The notes under the pieces: model-generated
The model's database searches: none
The model's input: only the letters and a program-made list of their open reading frames with translations
Told to the model about the DNA's origin: nothing
Part shown: positions 35,307 through 44,153 of the stretch, piece by piece
Numbering within the stretch: position 1 is the stretch's first letter
Layout of the letters: each line of letters begins with the position of its first letter
NCBI RefSeq assembly: GCF_002072105.2
Contig: NZ_MTBC01000007.1
Coordinates: 124,001 to 188,000 of the forward strand
Reading direction: 5' to 3'
Source: Croceivirga radicis
Lineage (GTDB): Bacteria; Bacteroidota; Bacteroidia; Flavobacteriales; Flavobacteriaceae
Length of the DNA stretch: 64,000 nt
Position numbers and translations under genes: made by a program

Positions 35307-36893
35307 ATGAAAAACAATTTTTTAAAAACTGTAGCACTATTTTTAGTGATTATTGCTTTTTCCGCATGCGAAGAAAAAAAAGAGATAATAAACTATCCAC
35401 AGACAGATTTAGCAATTAATACCATAATACCCAAACCACTAAAAGTAATACCAACCAACTCTGGCTTTGGTTTGGATAGTAGTACGGTTATCTATACCAA
35501 CCAAACCGTAAAAGGATTTGAAAATGTAGGCAAATACCTAGCTGAAAAGATTAAGCATCAGATAAATTTAGATGTACCGGTGAACACTTCTAGGGAAGAA
35601 AGCGCAACTAGAATGATATTTATAAACCAAACAGATAGTCTACCGCTAACATCTCCAGAAGCATATGAATTGTATATCAAAAACGACTCTATTATTTTAA
35701 ACGCCAAAAATGCGGCTGGTGCTTTTAGGGGTATTCAAACATTGAGACAATTAATTCCAGAAAAAAGTAATGATACCCTTTCTAGTAAACCTATGTGGGT
35801 TATACCTTCTGGTAAAATTTTAGATGAGCCAAACTTTAGTTATCGTGGTGCCATGTTAGATGTGGCCAGACACTTTTTTACGGTAGACGAAGTAAAAAAA
35901 TATATTGACCTTTTGGCGTACTACAAGTTTAACAAGTTTCATATGCACCTAACAGATGATCAAGGTTGGCGTATAGAAATTAAAAGTTGGCCTAAACTTA
36001 CAGAAATTGGCGGAGCGTCTGAAGTTGGTGGTGGAGAAGGTGGCTTTTATACACAAGAAGACTTTAAAGCGCTTGTTGCTTATGCCGCAGATAGGCATAT
36101 TGAAATTATACCAGAAGTAGACTTGCCGGGACACACCAACGCCGCTTCTTTAAGTTATCCATTTTTACATGACGCCAATGGTAGGGCAAAAACACCTAGG
36201 GTACGCACAGATATGCTAGTAGGTTATAGCTCTTTTGACGTTAGAAAAGATACTGTTTATAGTTTCTTGGACGACGTGATTGGTGAGATTGCCGCAATTT
36301 CTCCGAGTAAATATTTTCATATTGGTGGTGACGAAACTTTTGCTACGACCAAAAAGGATTATCTATACTTTGTAGAACGGGTAGAAGCAATAGTTGAAAA
36401 GCACGGGAAAAATGTTATAGGTTGGAATGAAATTTCACAAGCAAATATTTCACCAAATTCAGTACATCAATTGTGGAAAGAAGTACACCACTCATTAGAA
36501 GCCGTTAAAAATGGCTCTAAAATAATTTTAAGTCCAGGTAAAAAAATGTACCTAGACATGAAATACGATAACGATACTAAGCTTGGATTGACGTGGGCCG
36601 GACTTATTCCCGTTGATAGTGCATATCAATGGAATCCAGAAACCTATATAGAAGAATTGGACAAAGATGATATTTTAGGAATTGAAGCTCCTTTGTGGTC
36701 AGAGACCATAAGCAACTTAGAAGAACTTGAATATTTAGCGTTTCCTAGAGTTATTGGTTATTCAGAATTAGGCTGGAGTGTTCAAAAAAACAGAAATTGG
36801 GAAGATTATACTAAAAGATTGGTAGGCCATCAAAGTTTTCTAGAAAAAGAAAAGGTAAACTACTACCCTTCTGCTAAAATTCCATGGAATTAA
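35307..36893 (+). CDS. GH20 beta-N-acetylhexosaminidase, lipoprotein
   Basis: A 528-residue surface or periplasmic lipoprotein (lipobox FSAC, C21). An N-terminal GH20b domain (about 35-165) precedes the catalytic barrel with GAMLDVARHFFTVDEVKKYID, KFHMHLTDDQGWRIEI, IIPEVDLPGHTNAA and the catalytic pair D342-E343 in HIGGDETFAT. The enzyme removes terminal GlcNAc/GalNAc by substrate-assisted catalysis. Cotranscription with the SGNH gene is likely; a perfect hairpin follows at 36956. Confidence 0.94.
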   Translation: MKNNFLKTVALFLVIIAFSACEEKKEIINYPQTDLAINTIIPKPLKVIPTNSGFGLDSSTVIYTNQTVKGFENVGKYLAEKIKHQINLDVPVNTSREESATRMIFINQTDSLPLTSPEAYELYIKNDSIILNAKNAAGAFRGIQTLRQLIPEKSNDTLSSKPMWVIPSGKILDEPNFSYRGAMLDVARHFFTVDEVKKYIDLLAYYKFNKFHMHLTDDQGWRIEIKSWPKLTEIGGASEVGGGEGGFYTQEDFKALVAYAADRHIEIIPEVDLPGHTNAASLSYPFLHDANGRAKTPRVRTDMLVGYSSFDVRKDTVYSFLDDVIGEIAAISPSKYFHIGGDETFATTKKDYLYFVERVEAIVEKHGKNVIGWNEISQANISPNSVHQLWKEVHHSLEAVKNGSKIILSPGKKMYLDMKYDNDTKLGLTWAGLIPVDSAYQWNPETYIEELDKDDILGIEAPLWSETISNLEELEYLAFPRVIGYSELGWSVQKNRNWEDYTKRLVGHQSFLEKEKVNYYPSAKIPWN

Positions 36894-36955
36894 ATAAGAC
36901 TAAGTTCAGAAACTACAAGTAAAACACTGTAAATAGGACGCTTATTTGTAGTATA

Positions 36956-36995
36956 AATCCCAAAAAAGTAAGCTAAAACTTACTTTTTTGGGATT
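36956..36995. terminator. Perfect 17-bp hairpin after the GH20 gene
   Basis: Arms 36956-36972 and 36979-36995 are exactly complementary around the loop CTAAAA; the inner arms contain A6/T6. T-rich DNA follows on the plus strand. Best explained as the GH20 terminator, possibly bidirectional. Confidence 0.75.
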
Positions 36996-37132
36996 ATTTA
37001 TTTAATTTTCAACGAATTAAGTCGACATTTTATCCGACTATCTCCCAAAAAACCCATTTTTTTTGTACTTTTCCCCTAGTTTTTGTGGGGGATTTACACA
37101 GTGATACACAAAATACTAATACACGATAGCTA

Positions 37133-37684
37133 ATGATTAGGAATTATTGGAATGAGGAATGGAAGGATGTCCAGTTCGATGAAAAAATTTCCAAAGATGC
37201 TAAATTCAAGATTTCAAATTACGGAAGAGTAATCAACTGTAAGGGAGAAAAAGAATTTTTAGTAACGGAATCTTTTATTAACGGATACCAAAACCTACCT
37301 CTAAAACAAGAGAAAAACGGAAAATCTACCAGTAGGTATGTACACAAATTGGTAGCAGAACATTTCTTAGAGAAAAAAGAAGGTGATCAGTATGTAATTC
37401 ATTTGAATTATGACAAGAAAGATAACCGGGTAGAAAATTTAAAATGGGCTACCAAAGAAGAAAAGGAGAAACACCAGTTTACCAATCCGGAGTACCTTAA
37501 CAAACCACGTAAAAGAACATACGCCAAGTTAACAGAGGCCAAGGTAAAGTTGATTAAAAGAAAAATCAACGACCCTAACCGCAGAACCAGAATGAAAATG
37601 ATTGCCAAGCAATTTGGGATTTCTGAGATGCAACTGTACCGTATTAAAAGTGGAGAAAACTGGGGATCCGTAACGGAGTACTAA
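37133..37684 (+). CDS. NUMOD4 / HNH-like DNA-binding protein with C-terminal HTH
   Basis: A 183-residue basic protein. Residues about 7-45 (WKDVQFDEK, KFKISNYGRVIN) are a NUMOD4 motif; about 65-112 follow the HNH_3 pattern (VHKLVAEHFLEKK, then VIHLNYDKKDNRVENLKWAT), with the His kept but the usual preceding Asn replaced by Ile and the DGN loop altered. Residues about 130-175 look like a helix-turn-helix (MIAKQFGISEMQLYRIKSG). Homing endonucleases carry such parts, but there is no intron or host gene around it. It stands alone between a hairpin and a minus-strand gene. It could be a domesticated regulator or a free-standing endonuclease. Confidence 0.7.
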   Translation: MIRNYWNEEWKDVQFDEKISKDAKFKISNYGRVINCKGEKEFLVTESFINGYQNLPLKQEKNGKSTSRYVHKLVAEHFLEKKEGDQYVIHLNYDKKDNRVENLKWATKEEKEKHQFTNPEYLNKPRKRTYAKLTEAKVKLIKRKINDPNRRTRMKMIAKQFGISEMQLYRIKSGENWGSVTEY

Positions 37685-37709
37685 AAAATTTATTTTTTAT
37701 TGCAGAACG

Positions 37710-38258
37710 TTATGGCTGTGCGGCTAGGCGCTCCAGAGCTTCAGAAATTCTTTGTTGCCATTTTTGTTGTGCCTTGGCATTTCTAGAGAAACTGGTTTCC
37801 CAGTCATAACGCTCTTGCATTTCCTTAAGTTCTTTTAAGGTTTTTCGATAAATTTTATTTATTTCTTCTTTGACGTTTTCCGTAAAAGTAGTTCTAGATA
37901 CTTCAAATTTCATTTTACGGGCATGTAGTTCCGTAATATCAAAATGTAGTTGTTCATGCTGCAAAACATGGTTATTGGCTAATTCTGGTCTATACCAAGA
38001 TTCTGTTGGGTAAAAATAGGCGGTAATGGTTATGTTTACCTTTACTTCGTGGTACCACATATTGGCCGTGTATTCATAACTAATGCCACTAGCCGTTGTA
38101 GCGGCAGGGTCGGCATCTTTTGGAACGGCTCCTTTAAAATCTTCCCAAGTTAACCTTTTTTCTTTCTGCCAAACCAAAGCATTTTTATACTCTTGTCCTC
38201 TAAGCCAGAAAGAACTAAGAAAAAATAGAAATACTACTATTTTGATTCCAAAACCCAT
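37710..38258 (-). CDS. DUF922 domain protein (putative zinc protease)
   Basis: A 182-residue exported protein (signal about 1-20, LSSFWLRGQ). The DUF922 metal-type motif HVLQHEQLHFDITELHARKM (HExxH-like H-EQLH-F) is at about 98-117. Other landmarks are KRLTWEDFKG and ATTASGISYEY. A zinc-protease function is a family prediction only. Its start overlaps the OsmC gene by 22 bases, and both follow the LysM gene on the same strand. Confidence 0.82.
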   Translation of the reverse strand: MGFGIKIVVFLFFLSSFWLRGQEYKNALVWQKEKRLTWEDFKGAVPKDADPAATTASGISYEYTANMWYHEVKVNITITAYFYPTESWYRPELANNHVLQHEQLHFDITELHARKMKFEVSRTTFTENVKEEINKIYRKTLKELKEMQERYDWETSFSRNAKAQQKWQQRISEALERLAAQP

Positions 38259-38653
38259 TTAAAAGTAATGGCTTTAGTAATATCTGGATGCAAACTATAC
38301 AATACAGGGCAGGTATTTGCGGTATGCTCTAAAATACTACGCTCCTTTTTTGTTGTCTGTTCTGGCAAGTAAAGTACTACGTCTATTTGGCTTATCCTTC
38401 TTGGATTTGCAGCCATGTGCTTGGTAACCTCTGCATAGGCACCTTCTAAAGTAGCATCTAGTGTCTTGGATTTTATACCCATCATGGTTAACATACAACT
38501 TGCCAAACCGGTAGCAACCGTATCGGTTGGAGAAAAAGCTTCGCCCAATCCATTGTTATCTACTGGCGCATCTGTTACAAATGTGGCACCACTTCTAATA
38601 TGCTCGCAAGTAGTCCTAAGTTGTCCTGTGTATGTTACTTTAGAGGTTATCAT
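38237..38653 (-). CDS. OsmC family protein
   Basis: A 138-residue OsmC-like protein. Its likely redox cysteines are C53 in TGLASCMLTMMG and the Cys in ANTCPVLYSL near 114. It is more like the OsmC/YhfA group than Ohr (no GRAGHV opening). It begins two bases after the LysM gene stop and overlaps the DUF922 gene, so all three, and perhaps guaA, form one transcript. Confidence 0.85.
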   Translation of the reverse strand: MITSKVTYTGQLRTTCEHIRSGATFVTDAPVDNNGLGEAFSPTDTVATGLASCMLTMMGIKSKTLDATLEGAYAEVTKHMAANPRRISQIDVVLYLPEQTTKKERSILEHTANTCPVLYSLHPDITKAITFKWVLESK

Positions 38654-38654
38654 A

Positions 38655-40805
38655 TTATTTTACTTCTTTTATATACAAGTCATCATTATATTCTAAAAGG
38701 TAAGTAGCTTTATTAAAGTAACCTGCGGTAAACTTGTTATAATAATCAAACTTATTACCAGAATACTCTGTTTGACCAATAAATTTAGCCGTTTCAAATA
38801 AGTTTTTCTTGTAGGCTAATTTTAACAGCAGATCCATTGTAATATCATACCCCCTAACCGCATAGCGGTCTGGTTCAATACCATACATTTTTTCATATGC
38901 TCTTGAAAATGTCCTATCACCATTAATCTTATAAGGAGACGGAAACGTAAATTCTAAATTTCCTAGATGAGGCCTTGAAATGTCCTCCCCTTCGAATGCA
39001 TTATTGTAATTAGTAGTAAACATTTTCACCTTTATTTTAGGACCAATAGCATCGTTAAGGTTAGAAGAGTTTACTATGGATACTAAACTTGCGGCTAGAT
39101 TATCGTCTTCTGTTTCTACAAAAACCCAATTAGGCACGTATTTAGAAAGCATAGCTTTAAAGTCTACTAGGTGCAGGGAACCATCTTTACTCATTTTAGC
39201 CACCCTAGCTTTTGGAAACTTTTTGATGATGGCTTCTTTTGCCGTATTGTGCTTGGCATCTGCAATCACAATTATTTGTTCGTCTTTGCGCATTTCTGCT
39301 ACCTTTTCCAATATACGATTCCGCAAAATAGAATCGTGTGGTACAGTGTAAAAGACATTATTAAAATTCAAATCGTTATCTGAAGCAAAAGGAACAATTA
39401 CAGGCACATTGGACTGAGATGCCGTTGCAGCCACCGTACTAATTAATTTTGGGGCGATTGGTCCTACAATAGCATCTATACCATAAAGCGATTGTGTTTC
39501 CATAATAGACCTTACCTTCTCCTCGCTCATTTCGGTATCAAAAACCTTTACATTTACAGATATACCTCTTCGTTTCATGGAATCTATGGCCACCATGGCA
39601 CCAGTATACATACCCATGGCAATAGACATGTCTTTACGCTTGGTTAACTGGTTCTCTGTTTGCGAAGTATTATTAAAATCGATACGGTCAATTCTAAATG
39701 GCAACAAGAACATTAGATTGGGCTTGTTCTCCACTTTTATACTATCTAACAAGTTAATCTGATCTATTACCAAGGCATTTTTAACCTGTAACTGATTTTC
39801 TTTTAGTCTTGGTAATTTTAACACCATACCTGCTTTTAGACCGTTTTCTAATTCTGGGTTTAAAGCGAATAAGGAATCTCTACTTATCTTAAGATTTTGG
39901 GTTAGGTTAAAAACCGTCTGCTTTGGTTTTACCTGATAAAATATATAATTATCCGTATTGACCACGCCCTTAGTAGGCTGCTTTTTAGGTAATCTAAGTA
40001 CCATACCTTCTTTTAAGCCTCCTAATTCTTTTATTTCCGGATTTAAGGTAATAACAGAATCCACAGAGATACCATAATTTTGGCTAATTCTAAAAATACC
40101 AATAGATTTAGGTACGGTATACGACTCAAACAAACCAACTTGTTGTTCTTTTAAACTATCCCCTTTAGGTCTTGGTAACTTCAAGGTTTGGCCTACAGAA
40201 AGATAAGCCGTATTCTTAGGTAATTCTGGATTTAAACTCAGAAGGCTATCAATAGTTATCCCGTATTTATTGGCAATACTCCATCTAGTTTCTTTAGGTT
40301 GTACGGTATAGGTTAAAAACGCTATATCAGTTTCTTCATCTTCTACAACCTCTGCATACTTTGGAATTTGCAATACCATACCCTTTTGCAAGGGTTCTGC
40401 ATACAATCTTTTATTGTAGCGTTTAAGCTGATCTTCTGTAATTTTATATTCTTGGGTAATTCCAAAAAGGGTTTCCTTTTTACGTACTTTATGCCTTGTG
40501 TAACCAATTGGCTTTACTTCTTGCTCTACCTTGTTATCAGTTAAATTTTTACTATCCGTAACCTGGGTTGCACCGCTCAAAGAAATTACCAAAATGGTAT
40601 TGGGCTTTATTTCTTCTTTGTTTTTTATCTCTGGATTTTGCTTAAGTATAGAAGCAGGTGTTACCTTATATTTTTTGGCAATACTATATAAAGTCTCTCC
40701 TTTTTCTACCGCATGCGTGGTATATTTTTGTTGCGCCTGCAACGTAAGCAAGCCCAAAAAGAAAAAACCAAAAGATAAAATTGAAAAAATTACTTTTTTA
40801 ACCAT
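38655..40805 (-). CDS. LysM-repeat protein with C-terminal periplasmic-binding-like domain
   Basis: Exported protein of about 716 residues; ATG at 40805 overlaps the guaA stop (TAATG) and leads straight into a signal peptide (VKKVIFSILSFGFFFLG to LQAQ). An ATG three codons earlier is possible. Five LysM repeats fill about 25-340 (YTTHAVEKGETLYSIAKKYK, YTRHKVRKKETLFGITQEYK, YTVQPKETRWSIANKYG and two looser copies, each with a NPEL-type end). Residues about 365-710 look like a type 1 periplasmic-binding fold (AIVGPIAPKLISTVAATASQ, VPVIVPFASDND). The LysM part should bind peptidoglycan; the second part may bind a ligand. Confidence 0.85.
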   Translation of the reverse strand: MVKKVIFSILSFGFFFLGLLTLQAQQKYTTHAVEKGETLYSIAKKYKVTPASILKQNPEIKNKEEIKPNTILVISLSGATQVTDSKNLTDNKVEQEVKPIGYTRHKVRKKETLFGITQEYKITEDQLKRYNKRLYAEPLQKGMVLQIPKYAEVVEDEETDIAFLTYTVQPKETRWSIANKYGITIDSLLSLNPELPKNTAYLSVGQTLKLPRPKGDSLKEQQVGLFESYTVPKSIGIFRISQNYGISVDSVITLNPEIKELGGLKEGMVLRLPKKQPTKGVVNTDNYIFYQVKPKQTVFNLTQNLKISRDSLFALNPELENGLKAGMVLKLPRLKENQLQVKNALVIDQINLLDSIKVENKPNLMFLLPFRIDRIDFNNTSQTENQLTKRKDMSIAMGMYTGAMVAIDSMKRRGISVNVKVFDTEMSEEKVRSIMETQSLYGIDAIVGPIAPKLISTVAATASQSNVPVIVPFASDNDLNFNNVFYTVPHDSILRNRILEKVAEMRKDEQIIVIADAKHNTAKEAIIKKFPKARVAKMSKDGSLHLVDFKAMLSKYVPNWVFVETEDDNLAASLVSIVNSSNLNDAIGPKIKVKMFTTNYNNAFEGEDISRPHLGNLEFTFPSPYKINGDRTFSRAYEKMYGIEPDRYAVRGYDITMDLLLKLAYKKNLFETAKFIGQTEYSGNKFDYYNKFTAGYFNKATYLLEYNDDLYIKEVK

Positions 40806-42337
40806 TATTCCCATTCTATTGTTGCTGGTGGTTTAGAGCTTATATCATAAACTACTCTATTTACACCTTTTACTTTATTTATAATCTCATTAGAAATTTT
40901 CTGTAAAAACTCATACGGTAGATTTACCCAATCCGCTGTCATGCCATCCGTACTTTCTACCGCTCTTAAAGCTACACATTTCTCATACGTACGTTCGTCT
41001 CCCATTACCCCTACACTATTTACGGGTAAAAGCATGGCTCCGGCCTGCCACACCTTATCATACAGGCCATGTTTTTTAAGACCTTCTATAAAAATAGCGT
41101 CTACCTCTTGCAGCATTCGTACCTTTTCTGGGGTTATATCTCCCAAAATACGAATTCCAAGACCTGGACCCGGAAAAGGATGCCTACCCAAAATATTATC
41201 TGGCATGCCAAGACTTTTTCCTACCCGCCTAACCTCATCTTTAAAAAGAAGGTGCAATGGCTCTACTATTTTTAACTTCATATAGTCTGGTAAGCCGCCT
41301 ACATTATGATGGCTTTTTATGGTAACCGAAGGCCCTCCACTTGCCGAAACAGACTCTATCCTATCTGGATAAATGGTTCCCTGTGCCAACCAAGTAGCAT
41401 TTTCTACCTGTTGGGATTCGTCATCAAAAACGTCTATAAAAACCTTACCTATTATCTTTCTCTTTCCTTCTGGGTCCGATTCTCCCTTAAGGGCATCCAA
41501 AAAACGTGCCGAAGCATCAACACCCTTAACGTTAAGTCCCATTCCCTTATATTGCTCCAACACTTGTTCGTATTCATTTTTACGCAACAATCCGTTATTT
41601 ACAAAAATGCAATACAACTGGTTACCAATAGCTTTGTGCAACAACATAGCCGCAACACTAGAATCTACTCCTCCTGAAAGCCCTAGAATAACCCGGTCTT
41701 TACCTATCTTTTCTTTTAATTCGTCTACGGTTTCCTCTACAAAGGCAGCAGGGGTCCAGTCTTGCTTTAAACCTGCAATATTTACCAAAAAGTTTTTCAA
41801 CAATTTACTACCCTCTGTTGTGTGGTATACTTCTGGGTGAAATTGAATAGCATATGTTTTTTCGTCTTTCAGTTTAAAAGCGGCATTCTCCACGTCTTCC
41901 GTACTGGCCAATAACTCCGCACCTTCTGGTAATACCTTAATCGTATCGCTATGGCTCATCCATACTTGGGTACCCTCTTTTATGCCTTCTAAAAATGGTT
42001 CGTTTGCCTTAAAGTTACTCAAATGTGCCCTGCCATATTCTCGTGTAGCGGAAGGAGCTACGTTACCACCATTAAAATGTGCCAGATACTGTGCCCCATA
42101 ACAAATACCTAAAAGCGGTTTTTTACCTTTTATAGCAGATAGGTCTGGATGCGGCGCTTGTTCTGACCTTACGGAATGCGGCGAACCAGATAAAATAACT
42201 GCCTGGTAAGCAGATAAATCTTCCGGAGGATTGTTGTACGGTTTAATTTCTGAGTAAATATTAAGTTCCCTAACGCGTCTTGCGATTAACTGAGTATACT
42301 GGGAACCAAAATCTAGGATTAAAACTTGATTATGCAT
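40805..42337 (-). CDS. guaA: GMP synthase (glutamine-hydrolysing)
   Basis: Converts XMP to GMP with glutamine and ATP. From the ATG at 42337 it has 510 residues: GATase domain with [20 protein letters not shown] and catalytic C79 in LLGICYGAQ plus [12 protein letters not shown]-loop [13 protein letters not shown]; and the C-terminal dimerisation domain ending [14 protein letters not shown]. The frame is open to a TTG at 42352, but that lies across a -7 box, so the ATG is preferred. It starts a guaA, LysM, OsmC, DUF922 run. Confidence 0.97.
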   Translation of the reverse strand: MHNQVLILDFGSQYTQLIARRVRELNIYSEIKPYNNPPEDLSAYQAVILSGSPHSVRSEQAPHPDLSAIKGKKPLLGICYGAQYLAHFNGGNVAPSATREYGRAHLSNFKANEPFLEGIKEGTQVWMSHSDTIKVLPEGAELLASTEDVENAAFKLKDEKTYAIQFHPEVYHTTEGSKLLKNFLVNIAGLKQDWTPAAFVEETVDELKEKIGKDRVILGLSGGVDSSVAAMLLHKAIGNQLYCIFVNNGLLRKNEYEQVLEQYKGMGLNVKGVDASARFLDALKGESDPEGKRKIIGKVFIDVFDDESQQVENATWLAQGTIYPDRIESVSASGGPSVTIKSHHNVGGLPDYMKLKIVEPLHLLFKDEVRRVGKSLGMPDNILGRHPFPGPGLGIRILGDITPEKVRMLQEVDAIFIEGLKKHGLYDKVWQAGAMLLPVNSVGVMGDERTYEKCVALRAVESTDGMTADWVNLPYEFLQKISNEIINKVKGVNRVVYDISSKPPATIEWE

Positions 42338-42340
42338 GGG

Positions 42341-42368
42341 CAAAAATAGCAAATTGATAGAGTACCAA
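42341..42368 (-). promoter_or_regulatory. guaA promoter, nearly leaderless
   Basis: Minus strand: TTG (42368-42366), 17 bases, TATTTTTG (42348-42341), then CCC and the ATG. Both boxes match. The predicted start falls at or next to the A of the ATG. Confidence 0.6.
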
Positions 42369-42559
42369 AAGTACCTTTTAAGGATATTTAATACATCTTT
42401 TAAAAAACACTTATTTACAATAAGTTATCTTATGCAAACTAAAGCAATTTTATACTGATGCCATTAAACGCGGTTCTATTTTTACGTACTAATTAACCTT
42501 ATGTAGTTTTTTTCTTAACAATTTTAGAGTTTTCTTTGCGTCTCAAACCAAATATCAAA

Positions 42560-43219
42560 ATGATTAAAGGATTTATTTTTGATTTGGATGGTGTTATTAC
42601 CGACACCGCCGAATTACACTTCCTTGCGTGGAAAGCATTGGCAGACGACATGGGTTGGCAGTTTGACCGTGATGTAAACGAAAAACTTAGAGGTGTCTCT
42701 AGAATGGATTCCATAGGAATTATAATGGAACACAATACGGTAAGTTTACCTGAGGACGAAGTGGCGGCACTTGCAACCAAAAAGAATGATATTTATGTTG
42801 CGAGCTTGGACCAAATAACCACTGAGGATTATTTACCGGGTGCAAGAGAACTTTTAACCCACTTAAGACAAGAAGGCTTTAAAGTTGCACTTGGCAGTGC
42901 CAGTAAAAACTCTACAAAAGTGCTACAGCAATTAAATGCCACCAAATACTTTGATGTAATTGGAGACGGCAATAGTGTAAGCAAGAGCAAACCTGCACCA
43001 GATATTTTTCTATTTGGAGCAGAAAAACTAGACCTAAAACCAGCAGAATGTATTGTTTACGAAGATGCAGAAAGCGGTGTAGATGCAGCCAAAGCAGGAG
43101 GTTTCTTTAGTGTTGGTATTGGACCAAAAGATAGGGTTGGCCATGCAGATGTTTGTTTTAGCTCCATGAAAGAAGCCACTCTTTTTGAAGTAAAATCACA
43201 TTTTAAAGAATTATTCTAA
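42560..43219 (+). CDS. pgmB: Beta-phosphoglucomutase (HAD superfamily)
   Basis: Converts beta-glucose-1-phosphate to glucose-6-phosphate. From ATG 42560 it has 219 residues: HAD motif I FIFDLDGVITDTAELHFLAWKALAD (DLDGV with nucleophile Asp), the PgmB-specific LRGVSRMDSI cap segment, motif II LGSASKN, motif III Lys in KSKPAPDIF and motif IV YEDAESGVDAAKAGG. A TTG at 42536 would add eight unconserved residues. It is monocistronic with a strong terminator. No maltose phosphorylase or trehalose phosphorylase partner is in the window. Confidence 0.93.
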   Translation: MIKGFIFDLDGVITDTAELHFLAWKALADDMGWQFDRDVNEKLRGVSRMDSIGIIMEHNTVSLPEDEVAALATKKNDIYVASLDQITTEDYLPGARELLTHLRQEGFKVALGSASKNSTKVLQQLNATKYFDVIGDGNSVSKSKPAPDIFLFGAEKLDLKPAECIVYEDAESGVDAAKAGGFFSVGIGPKDRVGHADVCFSSMKEATLFEVKSHFKELF

Positions 43220-43241
43220 AATAAATGTCTTTTTAGATAGC

Positions 43242-43273
43242 AAAAGCCCCGGGAACCACTCCGGGGCTTTTTA
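43242..43273 (+). terminator. pgmB terminator
   Basis: Stem AAAAGCCCCGG / CCGGGGCTTTT (11 bp), loop GAACCACT, then TT. Confidence 0.92.
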
Positions 43274-43613
43274 ATTTAAAATCAAAACCAACCTAAATAC
43301 ATGAATTATAAATTCATCTAAATATGTTTTAAAACTTTTTCCTAGCAATTTTTATAGTATAACAACTAAAACAGATTATACCCTACCTAGAAACTTAAAA
43401 AAATTATTAAGCCTAGTAACTTTAGTCATGTCTACCTATTTTAGGAAGATTTAGATAGACAAGACAATACTAGGGAACTCAATGGCATAAACGTTTATTT
43501 GCATTTAACTTCGCTGTTGGGAAATAATAGATATTGATGGTTTAATTTTAAATTTAGGTAATTTAATTAGCACATTACCCACTACTAAATCGTGTATAAA
43601 TTTTATTTAAAAA
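43274..43613. other. 340-base gene-free gap
   Basis: No convincing frame, RNA or repeat. A short palindrome TGAATTATAAATTCA lies near 43300 and an imperfect GTCTA/TAGAC inverted repeat near 43430-43460. No clear TAnnTTTG box precedes the next gene. Confidence 0.5.
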
Positions 43614-44153
43614 ATGAGCAATATTTATTTAGCTGAAATAAAAAGGGAATTTAAAAGTGCCTTGGACAATCATGGTCATCCGTTTAATTATTTTGTGTGT
43701 AGTAGTATTGAAGGTTCAACACCAAAGCAAAGAACAGTGGTATTAAGAGGTTTTAAGAGTGAATACAAACCAATTTTCTACACGGACAAACGCTCTGCTA
43801 AGGTGGAGCAATTAAGAAACAACTCCGCAATATCCGCACTATTTTATCATCCTGATAAAAAATTACAATTAGTATTTACAGGTAATGCAAAAATCATTAC
43901 GGACACAAAGGCGTTACATAATGTTTGGACCTCTTTATCTGATAATGCAAAAAAGGATTACACCACCCAAAAAGCTCCTGGCAGCAGTAAAGAGCCTAAC
44001 GAAATTGTAGATTATTTATCTAATCGTAATTTTTTCTGTCAAATTGAAATTGAAACAGAACGTATAGAATATCTAAAACTGGAAAAGCCACAACATCAAA
44101 GAATTTTATTTACTAAACAAGACTGGTGGGAAGAACAGTTTCTAATCCCGTAA
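43614..44153 (+). CDS. Pyridoxamine 5'-phosphate oxidase-like flavoprotein
   Basis: A 179-residue split-barrel protein of the PNPOx-like group. The FMN-type segments are TPKQRTVVLRGF and YTDKRSAKVEQLRNNSAISALFYHPDKKLQLVFTGNA; the SRN/WE ending of true PdxH is not seen clearly, so it is probably of the Alr4036/FMN-binding subfamily and not PdxH itself. It converges on bshC with 12 bases of overlap. Confidence 0.82.
   Translation: MSNIYLAEIKREFKSALDNHGHPFNYFVCSSIEGSTPKQRTVVLRGFKSEYKPIFYTDKRSAKVEQLRNNSAISALFYHPDKKLQLVFTGNAKIITDTKALHNVWTSLSDNAKKDYTTQKAPGSSKEPNEIVDYLSNRNFFCQIEIETERIEYLKLEKPQHQRILFTKQDWWEEQFLIP

Noticed and set aside
36900-37690. Group I intron carrying the HNH-like gene
   Set aside because: The flanking genes are complete and unrelated; there is no split host gene.
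41306-41840. Plus-strand frames of 123 and 155 codons
   Set aside because: Antisense to the strongly conserved PP-loop part of guaA.
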